DNA of 64,000 bases from Streptomyces sp. QL37 (GCF_002941025.1 NZ_PTJS01000001.1:2790001-2854000), one strand, 5' to 3'. Numbered from the stretch's first letter, positions 36,878-46,055 are shown. The notes: generated from the letters alone by a model not told the origin. Translations and numbers: made by a program.

Positions 36878-37189
36878 GTTGGCCTCCTGGCCGTGGACAA
36901 CAGGACACAGCAGACCTACCCAGCGGGCGCGGGAGCAGACGTGGACGTGACATAGGCGTTATGACAACGATTCCAACGTGCCGTGGGTCACACTTCGTTC
37001 CCCGGCGCGTCAGGTATGGGCCGTTTTCAGCCACTCGGCCGCGCTTCCACCCGCGGCAGGGGGGGTCCCGGAGCCGTTCCCGGGCCGCGCCCGCACGCCG
37101 GACCGTCGCCGCGCCCGCACGCCGGACCGTCGCCTCGCTCGCCCGGCCGGGTGACGCGGCGGCCTCCGACACGTCGACGGCCCGGTTCC
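36878..37189. other. Region upstream of the malQ unit
   Basis: The 312 bp hold the presumed minus-strand promoter of the small gene and malQ. They include a relatively AT-rich segment around 36955-36985 and a 24-bp perfect tandem duplication (37085-37132). I see no gene, and no recognisable MalR-type operator. Confidence 0.5.
37085..37132. repeat. 24-bp perfect tandem duplication
   Basis: Two identical 24-bp units (37085-37108 and 37109-37132), each containing CCCGCACGCCGGACCGTC, stand side by side in non-coding DNA between the HNH gene end and the malQ unit. Confidence 0.8.
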
Positions 37190-37726
37190 TCAGGCGGAGA
37201 CGCCGTCGATCCGGGCCATCACGTCGTCCGCGCCGAACGGCTGGAGATAGGGCAGCCAGCGCGGGTCCCGGTGCCCCGTCCCGATGATCCGCCAGGCGAG
37301 ACCGCTGGGCGGCGCCGGCTGGTGTCGGAGCCGCCAGCCGAGCTCCGGCAGGTGGCGGTCCGCCTTGACGTGGTTGCAGCGGCGGCAGGCCGCCACCACG
37401 TTGTCCCAGGCGTGCTGCCCGCCGCGGCTGCGCGGGATGACGTGGTCGACGCTGGTCGCGGCGGCCCCGCAGTACATGCAGCGGCCACCGTCCCTCGCGA
37501 AGAGCGCCCGGCGCGTGAGCGGGACGGGGCCCCGGTACGGGACCCGCACGAACCGCTTGAGGCGGACCACGCTGGGCGCCGGTACGGCACGGGTGGCACT
37601 GTGCATGAAGGCGCCGGACTCCTCGAGGCAGATGGCCTTGTTCTCGAGGACGAGGACGAGCGCGCGGCGGAGAGGTACGACGCCGAGCGGCTCGTACGAA
37701 GCGTTGAGAACCAGGACGTGCGGCAC
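37190..37726 (-). CDS. HNH endonuclease family protein
   Basis: The 178-residue protein is a free-standing HNH nuclease common in actinomycete chromosomes. The core is ALFARDGGRCMYCGAAATSV, DHVIPRSRGGQHAWDN and VVAACRRCNHVKADR, giving a CxxC...CxxC zinc site and the D/H-N-H catalytic set. It starts at the GTG 37726 with AAGGAGG eight bases upstream; the family N-terminus PHVLVLNASYEPLGVVPLRR confirms this start. No mobile-element or phage context is present. Its biological role is not known. Confidence 0.9.
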   Translation of the reverse strand: MPHVLVLNASYEPLGVVPLRRALVLVLENKAICLEESGAFMHSATRAVPAPSVVRLKRFVRVPYRGPVPLTRRALFARDGGRCMYCGAAATSVDHVIPRSRGGQHAWDNVVAACRRCNHVKADRHLPELGWRLRHQPAPPSGLAWRIIGTGHRDPRWLPYLQPFGADDVMARIDGVSA

Positions 37727-38043
37727 GGTGGATGCCTCCTTGTACGCCGGCGACGCGTGGCTCGCGCCGGGACGATCCGATCTCAGTCTCTCCTCATGCC
37801 TGGTCCGAGCGCCACCACGTGCGGGTAACGGGCCGGAGGGATTTTTCTCACCGCCCGGCCGTACGCACGCCCCGGGGGCACCGGAACAGGTGTGTGAACG
37901 GGGCCGCGGGTCTCCTGTGGGATCGGCCACACCCCCCGTAACCACGGGTGAGACGTGTCTCTCCCTCCCCGACGGCAACGAACCGGCCCCCCGCCTTCGT
38001 TACTGTGGTTGGTCTGCTGTCGCCCCGTATGGAGGTCCCCGTC
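37727..38043. other. Divergent promoter region of the HNH and MscS genes
   Basis: The 317 bp contain no credible coding frame. A short inverted repeat, GGCCGG near 37833 with CCGGCC near 37857, flanks ATTTTT. I see no clear -10/-35 pair. Confidence 0.45.
38031..38036 (+). promoter_or_regulatory. Ribosome-binding site that fixes the mscS start
   Basis: GGAGGT lies seven bases before the GTG at 38044, choosing it over the ATG at 38029, which overlaps the site itself. Confidence 0.65.
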
Positions 38044-39108
38044 GTGTCCCTGTCCGCCCTCCTGGCCGCGGCCCCGTCACCCGGGGCCGCCGGCTCGCTG
38101 GACGAAGCCGCCGAGCGGGCCGGGAACGCCGCAGGCTGGGTCGAGGAGAACTGGTCCACCTGGCTGAACACCGGCCTCCGGATCATCCTCATCGCGGCCA
38201 TCGCGATCGTGCTGCGCTATCTGATCCGGCGCGCCCTGACCAACCTCATCGACCGGATGAACCGCAGCGCCCAGGCGGTGGAGGGCACGGCCCTCGGCGG
38301 TCTGCTGGTCAACGCGGAACGCCGCCGCCAGCGCTCCGAGGCCATCGGCTCCGTGCTCCGCTCGGTGACGTCGTTCCTGATCCTCGGCACCGCGGCCCTG
38401 ATGATCCTGGGCGCCTTCCAGATCAATCTGGCCCCCCTGCTGGCCTCCGCGGGGGTCGCCGGTGTGGCACTGGGCTTCGGTGCGCGCAACCTCGTCACCG
38501 ACTTCCTCTCCGGCGTCTTCATGATCCTTGAGGACCAGTACGGCGTGGGCGACCAGATCGACGCGGGTGTCGCCTCCGGTGAGGTGATCGAGGTCGGTCT
38601 GCGGGTCACCAAGCTGCGCGGCGACAACGGCGAGATCTGGTACGTGCGCAACGGCGAGGTGAAGCGGATCGGCAACCTCAGCCAGGGCTGGTCCACGGCC
38701 GGTATCGACGTCACGGTCCGCCCGACGGAGGACCTGGAGTCGGTCCGCAAGGCGATCGCCGGCGCCGGCGAGACCATGACCAAGGAAGAGCCCTGGTCGG
38801 AGCGGCTGTGGGGCCCGGTGGAGGTGCTCGGCCTGGACGCGGTGCTGCTCGACTCCATGACCCTGCGGGTCACGGCGAAGACCATGCCCGGCAAGTCGCT
38901 GGGCGTCGAGCGCGAGCTGCGCTGGCGCATCAAGCAGGCCCTGGACGCCGCCGGGATCATGATGATCGGCACCATCCCGCTCCAGACGGACGGGGAGGCC
39001 GCCGCCGACCCGACGGCGGCCGTGGCGGCCCCCTCGGCCTACGCGTCGGCGACGTCCCCGCAGTCCCTGGCGGCGACCCCGATACCACCCGCCAACCTCA
39101 CGAAGTAA
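38044..39108 (+). CDS. mscS: Small-conductance mechanosensitive channel (MscS family)
   Basis: The 354-residue membrane channel opens on hypo-osmotic shock to release solutes. It has an N-terminal periplasm-facing segment, two helices (about 44-60 and 110-130) and the family pore helix APLLASAGVAGVALGFGARN, followed by the cytoplasmic beta domain FLSGVFMILEDQYGVGDQID and ELRWRIKQALDAAGI near the end. The last 35 residues are Ala/Pro/Ser-rich and dispensable-looking. It is a single-gene unit with a terminator downstream. Confidence 0.94.
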   Translation: MSLSALLAAAPSPGAAGSLDEAAERAGNAAGWVEENWSTWLNTGLRIILIAAIAIVLRYLIRRALTNLIDRMNRSAQAVEGTALGGLLVNAERRRQRSEAIGSVLRSVTSFLILGTAALMILGAFQINLAPLLASAGVAGVALGFGARNLVTDFLSGVFMILEDQYGVGDQIDAGVASGEVIEVGLRVTKLRGDNGEIWYVRNGEVKRIGNLSQGWSTAGIDVTVRPTEDLESVRKAIAGAGETMTKEEPWSERLWGPVEVLGLDAVLLDSMTLRVTAKTMPGKSLGVERELRWRIKQALDAAGIMMIGTIPLQTDGEAAADPTAAVAAPSAYASATSPQSLAATPIPPANLTK

Positions 39109-39133
39109 CCGGCTACGGACGTCCGGTGCGCAC

Positions 39134-39174
39134 AGCGCCCCCGCAGGTAACGCTTTGGTTGCCTCGGGGGCGCT
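39134..39174 (+). terminator. Terminator after mscS
   Basis: A 10-bp outer stem (39134-39143 with 39165-39174) continues after one unpaired base into a 7-bp inner stem with one G-U pair, loop GCTTTG. It lies 26 bp after the stop. Confidence 0.85.
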
Positions 39175-39219
39175 TCCCATTGACGCCCCGGTGACGCCGC
39201 CATACCTTCCTCTCACCGA

Positions 39220-39234
39220 TAGGAAAGTTTCCTA
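39220..39234 (+). promoter_or_regulatory. Palindromic operator of the csn operon (CsnR box)
   Basis: TAGGAAAGTTTCCTA is a perfect 15-base palindrome 21 bp before the csnR ATG. It agrees with the GGAAA-n-TTTCC type operator known for the ROK repressor CsnR of chitosanase and csn genes in S. lividans and S. coelicolor. It implies autoregulation of csnR and repression of the operon behind it. Confidence 0.8.
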
Positions 39235-39255
39235 ACAGAGGCAGGCGCGTCGCTC

Positions 39256-40416
39256 ATGGCCGGAACCACACCAGGCACCCCCAGCGTTCTGCGTGCCATG
39301 AACGACCGGGCGGCGCTCGATCTCCTCGTCACCCAGGGCCCCCTCACCCGCACACGCATCGGCGAGCTGACCGGGCTCTCCAAGCCCACCGCCTCCCAGC
39401 TGCTGGCGCGCCTGGAGGAGGCGGGCCTGGTCCGCTCGACGGGCAGCCAGAGCGGGCGCCCCGGACCGAACGCCGTGCTCTACGAGATCAACCCGGTCTC
39501 CGCCCATGTCGCGGCCCTCTCCGTCGGTCCCACCGGCATAGACGCCGTGGTCGCCGACATCACCGGCACGGTGGTCGGTTCCTGCCGCGTGGAGGCCGAG
39601 GCCGTCGCGCAGGACGTACGGCACCGCACCGCCCAGCTCGTCGCCGAGGCGGTGGACGGGGCCCTGCGTCCGACGGGTCTCGGCCACGAGGACCTCGCCG
39701 CCGTGGTGGTGGGCACGCCGGGCGCGATCGACCCGCACACCGGGCAGCTGCGCTACGCGCCCCATCTGCCCGGCTGGCACTCCCGCACCCTGCTCGCCGA
39801 CCTCGCCGAGGTGGTCGGCAGGCCGGTCGTCATCGAGAACGACGTGAATCTCGCCGCCGTCGCCGAGCAGTACGAGGGCGCCGCGCAGGACCACGACCAT
39901 TTCGTGCTCGCCTGGGTCGACGAGGGTGTCGGCGCGGCGATCGTGCTGGGCGGCACCCTCCTGCGCGGCGCGACAGGAGGCGCGGGGGAGATCGGCTACA
40001 TGCCGCTGCCCGGCGCCCCGCTCGCCCGGGGCGGCGCCGCCGACTGGGCGGGGCCCGACGCGGGGGGCGGCTTCCAGAGCCAGGTCTCCTCCCCCGCCGT
40101 ACGCGACCTGGCCGGCGGCAGACCGCTGACCGAAGCCCTCGCCGACGAGGCCGTGTCCGCCGAGGTCGCCCGCAGACTGGCCACCGGCCTCGCGTCCGTG
40201 GTCGCCGTGGTCGATCCGGAGCTGGTCGTGCTCTCCGGCTCCGTGGCCGAGGCCGGCGGGGAGGACCTGCGCGAGCGGGTCGAGGCCGAGATGACCGGTC
40301 TGGCACTGCCCAGGCCGCTGCTCCGCATCAGCGACATAGACGGCGACCCGATCCTGACCGGCGCGCTGCGGACCGCCCTCGCCCAGGCGCGCGACAGCAC
40401 CTTCGATACCGCCTGA
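39256..40416 (+). CDS. csnR: ROK-family transcriptional repressor CsnR
   Basis: The 386-residue repressor has an N-terminal winged helix (residues 14-65; LTRTRIGELTGLSKPTASQL, LLARLEEAGLVRSTG) and a C-terminal ROK sugar-kinase-like domain (VVVGTPGAIDPHTGQ, VVIENDVNLAAVAEQYEG, GGAGEIGYMPLPGAP). The cysteine cluster that binds zinc in catalytic ROK kinases is absent after GEIGYMPL, which suits a regulator without kinase activity. Gene order behind it (binding protein, two permeases, GH4 enzyme, BadF-type kinase) is that of the csnR-csnK operon controlling uptake of chitosan oligosaccharides in S. coelicolor and S. lividans. The palindrome upstream supports autoregulation. Confidence 0.85.
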   Translation: MAGTTPGTPSVLRAMNDRAALDLLVTQGPLTRTRIGELTGLSKPTASQLLARLEEAGLVRSTGSQSGRPGPNAVLYEINPVSAHVAALSVGPTGIDAVVADITGTVVGSCRVEAEAVAQDVRHRTAQLVAEAVDGALRPTGLGHEDLAAVVVGTPGAIDPHTGQLRYAPHLPGWHSRTLLADLAEVVGRPVVIENDVNLAAVAEQYEGAAQDHDHFVLAWVDEGVGAAIVLGGTLLRGATGGAGEIGYMPLPGAPLARGGAADWAGPDAGGGFQSQVSSPAVRDLAGGRPLTEALADEAVSAEVARRLATGLASVVAVVDPELVVLSGSVAEAGGEDLRERVEAEMTGLALPRPLLRISDIDGDPILTGALRTALAQARDSTFDTA

Positions 40417-40554
40417 CCCCTCCCGACGACCCGCCGTACCGCCCGTATCCGGTGGTCCGTACGGCACCCCCATGCCCGGTGAGCCCTCGCTCCCCGGTCA
40501 CCCCCGCGCTCCATCCCTCCCTTCCGCGAAGTCCCGCTGCAAAGGAAGTCCGCC

Positions 40555-41895
40555 ATGGCGCTCCGGCGCATTCGTACCCGTGTGCCCCTGGCGCTCGGCG
40601 CAGCCGCGTTGCTGCTGTCCGGCTGCGCGAATCCGAGCACCGGCAGCAACACCGACGACCCCACGGACCCGGTCACGCTGAAGTTCTGGCACGGCTGGTC
40701 GGCGCCCGGCGAGGTCAAGGCGATCAACGAGAACATCGCCCGGTTCGAGAAGCTCCACCCCAACATCGACGTCGTCCCCACCGGCAACGTCAGCGACGAG
40801 ACGATCAACCAGGCGCTGCGGGCCGGCGGCGGCGACGCACCCGACGTCGTCACCTCGTTCACCACCAACAACGTCGGCCAGTACTGCTCCTCCGGCATGT
40901 GGGCGGATCTCGACCCCTTCCTGGAGAAGAGCGGGATCGACAAGGCGAAGGTCTTCCCGAAGACCCTGCTGGACTACACGCGGTACGAGGGCGTGCAGTG
41001 CGCGGCGCCCCTGCTCGCCGACGCGTTCGGCATGTACTACAACAAGGACGCCTTCGAGGAGGCGGGCATCAGCCGGCCTCCGCGCACCATGTCCGAGATG
41101 AAGGCCGACGCGGTCAAGCTGACGCGGAAGAAGAAGGACGGCTCGCTCGAACGCGCCGGCTTCATGCCGAACTTCCAGCTCTACCAGAACTCCCCCGACC
41201 GGATGTTCGCGCAGTGGGGCCCCGAGTACTTCGACGGCGCGGGCAAGGCGAAGCTCGCCGACGAGCCGAGGACCGAGCAGTTCTTCACCACCATGCGCGG
41301 GATCTCCGACGCGCAGGGCGGTTACGACGCCATGGAGCGGCTGCGCGCCACCTTCGGTGACGAGATGTCGTCCCAGAACGGCTTCCTGACCGGCAAGCTC
41401 GCCATGCACCTGGACGGCGAGTGGCGCGGCCTGATGCTCGACGAGGCGAAGGCGGAGTTCGACTGGGGGGTCGCCCCGCTGCCGGTCCCCGACGACCAGG
41501 CCGACACCTACGGGCGCGGCTACCTGACGGGCACGGTCGCCGGCATCGCCCACAGCAGCCGGCACCAGAACGCGGCGTGGGAGCTGGTGAAGTACCTGAC
41601 GACCGACACCGAGGCGGTCGTCCGCTTCGCCAACGCGATCCACAACGTGCCGTCCACCTTCGAGGCGCTCAAGTCGCCCGACCTGGACGCCGACCCGGCC
41701 TTCCGCGCCTTCATCAAGATCGCGCAGAACCCGCACAGCCAGGGGGTCCCACCCTCGAACAACGGCGGTCAGTACATCACCTCGTTCGGCGACTTCTCGC
41801 AGTCCGTCGAAGCGGGCCGGACCAAGGACCTGCACCGGGCCTTGAAGGAACTCGACGAGCAGATCGACGCCGACAACCTCCAGTCGGAAAACTGA
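40555..41895 (+). CDS. csnE: Chitosan-oligosaccharide ABC transporter, substrate-binding lipoprotein
   Basis: The 446-residue lipoprotein has a signal peptide ending in the lipobox LLSGC (Cys24) and the family 1 extracellular solute-binding fold: VTLKFWHGWSAPGEVKAINE, GGGDAPDVVTSFTTNNVGQY and FLTGKLAMHLDGEW. It would capture oligosaccharides outside the membrane and deliver them to the two permeases that follow. A strong AAAGGAAG site precedes the ATG. A 7-bp stem with a long loop (40433-40465) lies in the gap after csnR and could reduce read-through. No transport ATPase is in the operon, as usual in Streptomyces, where the shared MsiK serves many sugar transporters. Confidence 0.85.
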   Translation: MALRRIRTRVPLALGAAALLLSGCANPSTGSNTDDPTDPVTLKFWHGWSAPGEVKAINENIARFEKLHPNIDVVPTGNVSDETINQALRAGGGDAPDVVTSFTTNNVGQYCSSGMWADLDPFLEKSGIDKAKVFPKTLLDYTRYEGVQCAAPLLADAFGMYYNKDAFEEAGISRPPRTMSEMKADAVKLTRKKKDGSLERAGFMPNFQLYQNSPDRMFAQWGPEYFDGAGKAKLADEPRTEQFFTTMRGISDAQGGYDAMERLRATFGDEMSSQNGFLTGKLAMHLDGEWRGLMLDEAKAEFDWGVAPLPVPDDQADTYGRGYLTGTVAGIAHSSRHQNAAWELVKYLTTDTEAVVRFANAIHNVPSTFEALKSPDLDADPAFRAFIKIAQNPHSQGVPPSNNGGQYITSFGDFSQSVEAGRTKDLHRALKELDEQIDADNLQSEN

Positions 41896-41906
41896 GGAGC
41901 CGAGTC

Positions 41907-42905
41907 ATGGCACTTTCCCTCTCCACCCCGGCGAAGTCCGCCGGGCGGGGGGCCGAACCGGCTCCCCGCAACTCCCCCCTGCGCCGCAAGCGGAACCGTG
42001 AGCGGCTGCGCACCCTCGGGTTCCTCTCACCCTGGCTGGTCGGCTTCTCGGTCTTCTTCGGCTATCCGCTGATCGCGACCGTCTACTTCTCGTTCATGCA
42101 CTACAACCAGATCAAGGCGCCGACCTTCGTCGGGCTGCGCAACTGGAGGTACGTGCTGGAACAGATGCCGCTGTTCGGCCCGGCCCTGTGGAACACGCTG
42201 TGGCTGGTCGTCGTGATGGTCGCGCTGCGCGTGGTGTTCGGTCTCGGGATCGGTCTGCTGATCACGAAGATCAAGACGGGGGTCGGGCTGTTCCGCACGG
42301 CCTTCTACATCCCGTACCTGGCACCGCCGGTCGCGGCCACCGTCGCCTTCGTCTTCCTCCTCAACCCGTCCACCGGACCGGTCAACGAGATCCTCTCCTG
42401 GCTCGGCCTGCACGGCCCGAGCTGGTTCAACGACCCGAACTGGTCGAAGCCCTCGCTGGTGCTGCTCTCCCTGTGGGGCATCGGCGACCTGATGGTCATC
42501 TTCATGGCCTCGCTGCTGGACGTGCCGAAGGAGCAGTACGAGGCCGCCGACCTGGACGGCGCGGGATCCTGGACGAAGTTCCGCTACGTCACCTGGCCCG
42601 CCATCACTCCGATCGTGCTGTTCGCCGTCGTCACGGGCGTCGTGCAGACGATGCAGTACTACACGCAGGCCCTCGTCGCGGGGAAGCTCGCCTCCGGTGT
42701 CTCCATCGGCCCCGGCACCGTGATCCAGCCCGGCTACCCGGACCACTCCACCCTGACGGTGCCGCAGCTCGTCTACTCGATGGGCTTCCAGAACTTCAAC
42801 ACCGGTGCGGCGTGCGTCCTCTCGCTCGTGCTCTTCGCCATCGCCATGGCCGTCACCCTTCTGCTGATGCGCAAGAGCGTCGGCCTCATCCCGGCGGAGG
42901 ACTGA
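41907..42905 (+). CDS. csnF: ABC sugar transporter permease (first)
   Basis: The 332-residue permease has six hydrophobic helices, of which LRTLGFLSPWLVGFSVFFGY is the first, and the cytoplasmic EAA loop EQYEAADLDGAGSWTKFRYV that contacts the transport ATPase. It follows csnE by 11 bp with GAGGAG before the ATG. One base separates its stop from the next start, so the two permeases are translated together. Confidence 0.88.
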   Translation: MALSLSTPAKSAGRGAEPAPRNSPLRRKRNRERLRTLGFLSPWLVGFSVFFGYPLIATVYFSFMHYNQIKAPTFVGLRNWRYVLEQMPLFGPALWNTLWLVVVMVALRVVFGLGIGLLITKIKTGVGLFRTAFYIPYLAPPVAATVAFVFLLNPSTGPVNEILSWLGLHGPSWFNDPNWSKPSLVLLSLWGIGDLMVIFMASLLDVPKEQYEAADLDGAGSWTKFRYVTWPAITPIVLFAVVTGVVQTMQYYTQALVAGKLASGVSIGPGTVIQPGYPDHSTLTVPQLVYSMGFQNFNTGAACVLSLVLFAIAMAVTLLLMRKSVGLIPAED

Positions 42906-42906
42906 G

Positions 42907-43809
42907 ATGACCACCCCCACCCTGACCAGGCCGGACACCGCCGTGGTGAGCCGCCCGAGCGGAACCGACGCCGCCCGGCACCGCCGCAAGCGCGTCCTGA
43001 ACTGGATCGCGGTCCACTCCGTGGCCGTCGCGCTCGCCCTGTTCTTCGTCCTGCCGTTCGTCTTCGTCCTCCTCACCTCGGTGATGAGCGACGACCAGGC
43101 GATGAGCGGCGACCTGTGGCCGGACTCCTGGAACTGGTCGAACTACTCGACCGTCTTCCACACCCCGGGCTTCCTGAGCTGGTGGCGCAACTCGCTGATG
43201 TACGCGCTGGTGGGCACGGTGTTCACGGTGTGCTCGTCGGTGCCGGTCGCCTACGCGCTGGCCAAGTTCCGCTTCCGTGGCCGGCGTACGGCGATGATCC
43301 TCGTCATCTCCACGATGATGCTGCCGCCGCAGGTCATCATCATCCCGATGTACCTGGTGTGGGCCCAGCAGTTCCACCTCTCGGGCTCGCTGTGGCCGCT
43401 GATCATCCCCATGGCGTTCGGCGACGCCTACTCGATCTTCCTGCTGCGGCAGTTCCTGCTCACCATTCCGCAGGAGTACATCGAGTCGGCGAAGGTCGAC
43501 GGATGCGGTGAGTTCCGCACGCTGCTCAAGATCGTCGTACCCATGGCCAAGCCGGGCATCGCGGCCATCGCGCTCTTCCAGTTCTTCTACTGCTGGAACG
43601 ACTACTTCGGACCGCAGATCTACGCCGCGCAGAACCCGGGCGCCTGGACCCTGAGCTACGGCCTGGAGTCCTTCAAGAGCGCTCACGCGGTCAACTGGAA
43701 CCTGACGATGGCCGCGACCCTGCTGGTCATGGCGCCGGTCATCATCGTGTTCTTCTTCGCACAGAAGGCCTTCGTCGAAGGCGTCACCCTCACCGGAGTA
43801 AAGGGCTGA
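42907..43809 (+). CDS. csnG: ABC sugar transporter permease (second)
   Basis: The 300-residue permease pairs with csnF to form the membrane channel. It shows the typical second-permease features: SSVPVAYALAKFRFRGRRTA, six helices, and the EAA loop EYIESAKVDGCGEFRTLLKI. Its stop lies five bases before the GH4 gene start. Confidence 0.88.
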   Translation: MTTPTLTRPDTAVVSRPSGTDAARHRRKRVLNWIAVHSVAVALALFFVLPFVFVLLTSVMSDDQAMSGDLWPDSWNWSNYSTVFHTPGFLSWWRNSLMYALVGTVFTVCSSVPVAYALAKFRFRGRRTAMILVISTMMLPPQVIIIPMYLVWAQQFHLSGSLWPLIIPMAFGDAYSIFLLRQFLLTIPQEYIESAKVDGCGEFRTLLKIVVPMAKPGIAAIALFQFFYCWNDYFGPQIYAAQNPGAWTLSYGLESFKSAHAVNWNLTMAATLLVMAPVIIVFFFAQKAFVEGVTLTGVKG

Positions 43810-43814
43810 GAAGC

Positions 43815-45080
43815 ATGAAGCTCGCAGTAGTTGGCGGCGGGTCCACCTACACCCCCGAACTGATCGACGGTTTCGCGCGGCTGCGGGACACCCTGCCGGT
43901 CGAGGAGCTCGTGCTCATCGACCCGGCGGCCGGCCGGCTGGAGCTGGTCGGCGGCCTGGCGCGGCGGATCTTCGCCAAGCAGGGCCACCCGGGGCGGATC
44001 GTCACCACCTCGGACCTCGACGCCGGCGTCGCCGGTGCCGACGCGGTGCTGCTCCAGCTCCGCGTCGGCGGGCAGGCCGCCCGCAACCAGGACGAGACGT
44101 GGCCGCTCGAATGCGGCTGCGTCGGCCAGGAGACCACCGGGGCGGGCGGTCTCGCCAAGGCGCTGCGCACCGTCCCGGTCGTCCTCGACATCGCCGAGCG
44201 GGTACGCCGCACCAACCCCGACGCCTGGATCATCGACTTCACCAACCCGGTGGGGATCGTCACCCGGGCCCTGCTCCAGGCCGGGCACAAGGCCGTCGGC
44301 CTGTGCAACGTGGCGATCGGCTTCCAGCGGAAGTTCGCCGCGCTGCTCGACGTGACGCCGGGCGAGGTCCACCTCGACCACGTCGGGCTCAACCACCTGA
44401 CGTGGGAGCTCGGGGTGCGCCTCGGCGGCCCGGACGGCGAGGACGTCCTGCCCAAGCTCCTCGCGGAACACGGTGACACGATCGCCGGTGACCTGCGCAT
44501 GCCCCGGCAGATCGTCGACCGCCTCGGCGTGGTCCCGTCGTACTACCTGAGGTACTTCTACGCGCACGACGAGGTCGTCCGGGAGCTCGGCACGAAGCCG
44601 TCCCGCGCGGCCGAGGTCGCCGCGATGGAGAAGGAGCTCCTGGAGATGTACGGCGACCCGGCCCTGGACGAGAAGCCCGCGCTGCTGGGCAAGCGGGGCG
44701 GCGCCTTCTACTCGGAGGCGGCCGTCGACCTGGCGTCCGCGCTGCTCGGCGGTGGCGGTTCCGCGGTGCAGGTGGTCAACACGTACAACAAGGGGACGCT
44801 GCCGTTCCTGCCGGACGACGCGGTGATCGAGGTCCAGGCCCGGGTCGACGGCACCGGCACGACACCGCTCGCGGTGCCCTCCCTGGACCCGCTGTACGCC
44901 GGGCTGATCGGGCACGTCACCGCGTACGAGGACCTGGCCCTGGACGCCGCGCTGCGCGGCGGCCGCGACCGGGTGTTCAAGGCGCTGATGGCCCACCCGC
45001 TCATCGGCCAGTTCGAGTACGCCGAGGCGCTCACCGACAAGCTGATCGCGCACAACAGGGAGCACCTGGCGTGGGCCTGA
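43815..45080 (+). CDS. csnH: GH4-family glycosidase (6-phospho-beta-glucosidase type)
   Basis: The 421-residue GH4 enzyme uses NAD and a divalent metal in an oxidative elimination mechanism. The N-terminal nucleotide site is KLAVVGGGSTYTPELIDGF; metal ligands are expected at Cys and His of GLCNVAIGF and LNHLTWELG; WIIDFTNPVGIVT is a family signature. The name usually given is 6-phospho-beta-glucosidase, but in a csn operon the likely substrate is an internalised glucosamine oligosaccharide or its phosphate; this is inference. Its last 10 bp overlap the start of the kinase gene. Confidence 0.85.
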   Translation: MKLAVVGGGSTYTPELIDGFARLRDTLPVEELVLIDPAAGRLELVGGLARRIFAKQGHPGRIVTTSDLDAGVAGADAVLLQLRVGGQAARNQDETWPLECGCVGQETTGAGGLAKALRTVPVVLDIAERVRRTNPDAWIIDFTNPVGIVTRALLQAGHKAVGLCNVAIGFQRKFAALLDVTPGEVHLDHVGLNHLTWELGVRLGGPDGEDVLPKLLAEHGDTIAGDLRMPRQIVDRLGVVPSYYLRYFYAHDEVVRELGTKPSRAAEVAAMEKELLEMYGDPALDEKPALLGKRGGAFYSEAAVDLASALLGGGGSAVQVVNTYNKGTLPFLPDDAVIEVQARVDGTGTTPLAVPSLDPLYAGLIGHVTAYEDLALDAALRGGRDRVFKALMAHPLIGQFEYAEALTDKLIAHNREHLAWA

Positions 45081-46039
45081 CCGCACATGTGCTCGCGATC
45101 GACGCGGGCAACAGCAAGACCGACGTGGCCGTGATCGGCGCCGACGGGACGGTCCTCGGTACCGGGCGCGGGGGTGGCTTCCAGCCACCGGTCGTCGGGA
45201 TCGGCACGGCCGTGGACGGGCTGGCGGAGGCGGTCCGGGCCGCCCTCGCGCAGGCGGGGGCCGACGGCGTCGGCCATGTGTCCGCCTGCCTCGCCAACGC
45301 GGACCTCCCGGTCGAGGAGAAGGAGTTGGCCGAGGCGCTGGAAGACCGCGGCTGGGGCGGCACCGTGGAGGTGCGCAACGACACCTTCGCGATTCTGCGC
45401 GCGGGGGTCGACGAGCCCCGCGGCGTTGCCGTGGTGTGCGGTGCGGGGATCAACTGCGTCGGCATGCGGCTGGACGGAGCGACCGCCCGCTTCCCCGCGA
45501 TCGGCCGTATATCCGGTGACTGGGGCGGCGGTTCGGGGCTGGCCGAGGAGGCGCTGTGGTTCGCGGCGAGGGCCGAGGACGGCCGCGGCGAGCCGACCGA
45601 CCTGGCGCGCACCCTGCCCGGGCACTTCGGGCTCGACTCGATGTACTCCCTGATCGAGGCACTGCACCTGGGGCACATCCCGTACGCCCGCCGGCACGAG
45701 CTGACACCGGTGCTGTTCTCCACCGGTGCGGCCGGCGACCGGATCGCACGCGACCTGGTGGACCGGCTCGGCGACGAGGTGGTGGCGATGGCCGCCGTCT
45801 CGCTGGCCCGGCTCGGCCTGCTGGAGGAAGAGGTGCCGGTGGTGCTGGGCGGCAGCGTGCTGGCGGCCCGCCACCCCGCTCTGGACGACCGCATCGCCGA
45901 ACTCCTCGCCGTGCGTGCGCCGAAGGCCGTGGTCCGGGTCGTCTCCGCTCCGCCGGTGCTGGGCGCCGCGCTGCTGGGGCTCGACCGCGCCGGGGCCGCC
46001 CCCGCGGCGTACGACAGGCTGCGGACGCGGTACGCCTGA
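45071..46039 (+). CDS. csnK: BadF/BadG-type sugar kinase (glucosamine/GlcNAc kinase-like)
   Basis: The 322-residue ATP-dependent kinase belongs to the ASKHA fold: phosphate-binding VLAIDAGNSKTDVAVIG, the second loop VAVVCGAGINCVGMRLDG, and GRISGDWGGGSGLAEEA, which is diagnostic of the N-acetylglucosamine-kinase-like BadF group. It would phosphorylate glucosamine or related sugars released from imported oligosaccharides. The GTG at 45071 lies inside the end of csnH, so translation is coupled. It is the last gene of the operon. Confidence 0.85.
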   Translation: MGLTAHVLAIDAGNSKTDVAVIGADGTVLGTGRGGGFQPPVVGIGTAVDGLAEAVRAALAQAGADGVGHVSACLANADLPVEEKELAEALEDRGWGGTVEVRNDTFAILRAGVDEPRGVAVVCGAGINCVGMRLDGATARFPAIGRISGDWGGGSGLAEEALWFAARAEDGRGEPTDLARTLPGHFGLDSMYSLIEALHLGHIPYARRHELTPVLFSTGAAGDRIARDLVDRLGDEVVAMAAVSLARLGLLEEEVPVVLGGSVLAARHPALDDRIAELLAVRAPKAVVRVVSAPPVLGAALLGLDRAGAAPAAYDRLRTRYA

Positions 46040-46055
46040 GAGGGCCGGAGGCGTC

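Noticed and set aside
37190..37726. HNH gene as part of an intron, intein or mobile element
   Set aside because: It is free-standing with its own ribosome-binding site, has no flanking repeats and resembles a widely conserved chromosomal family.
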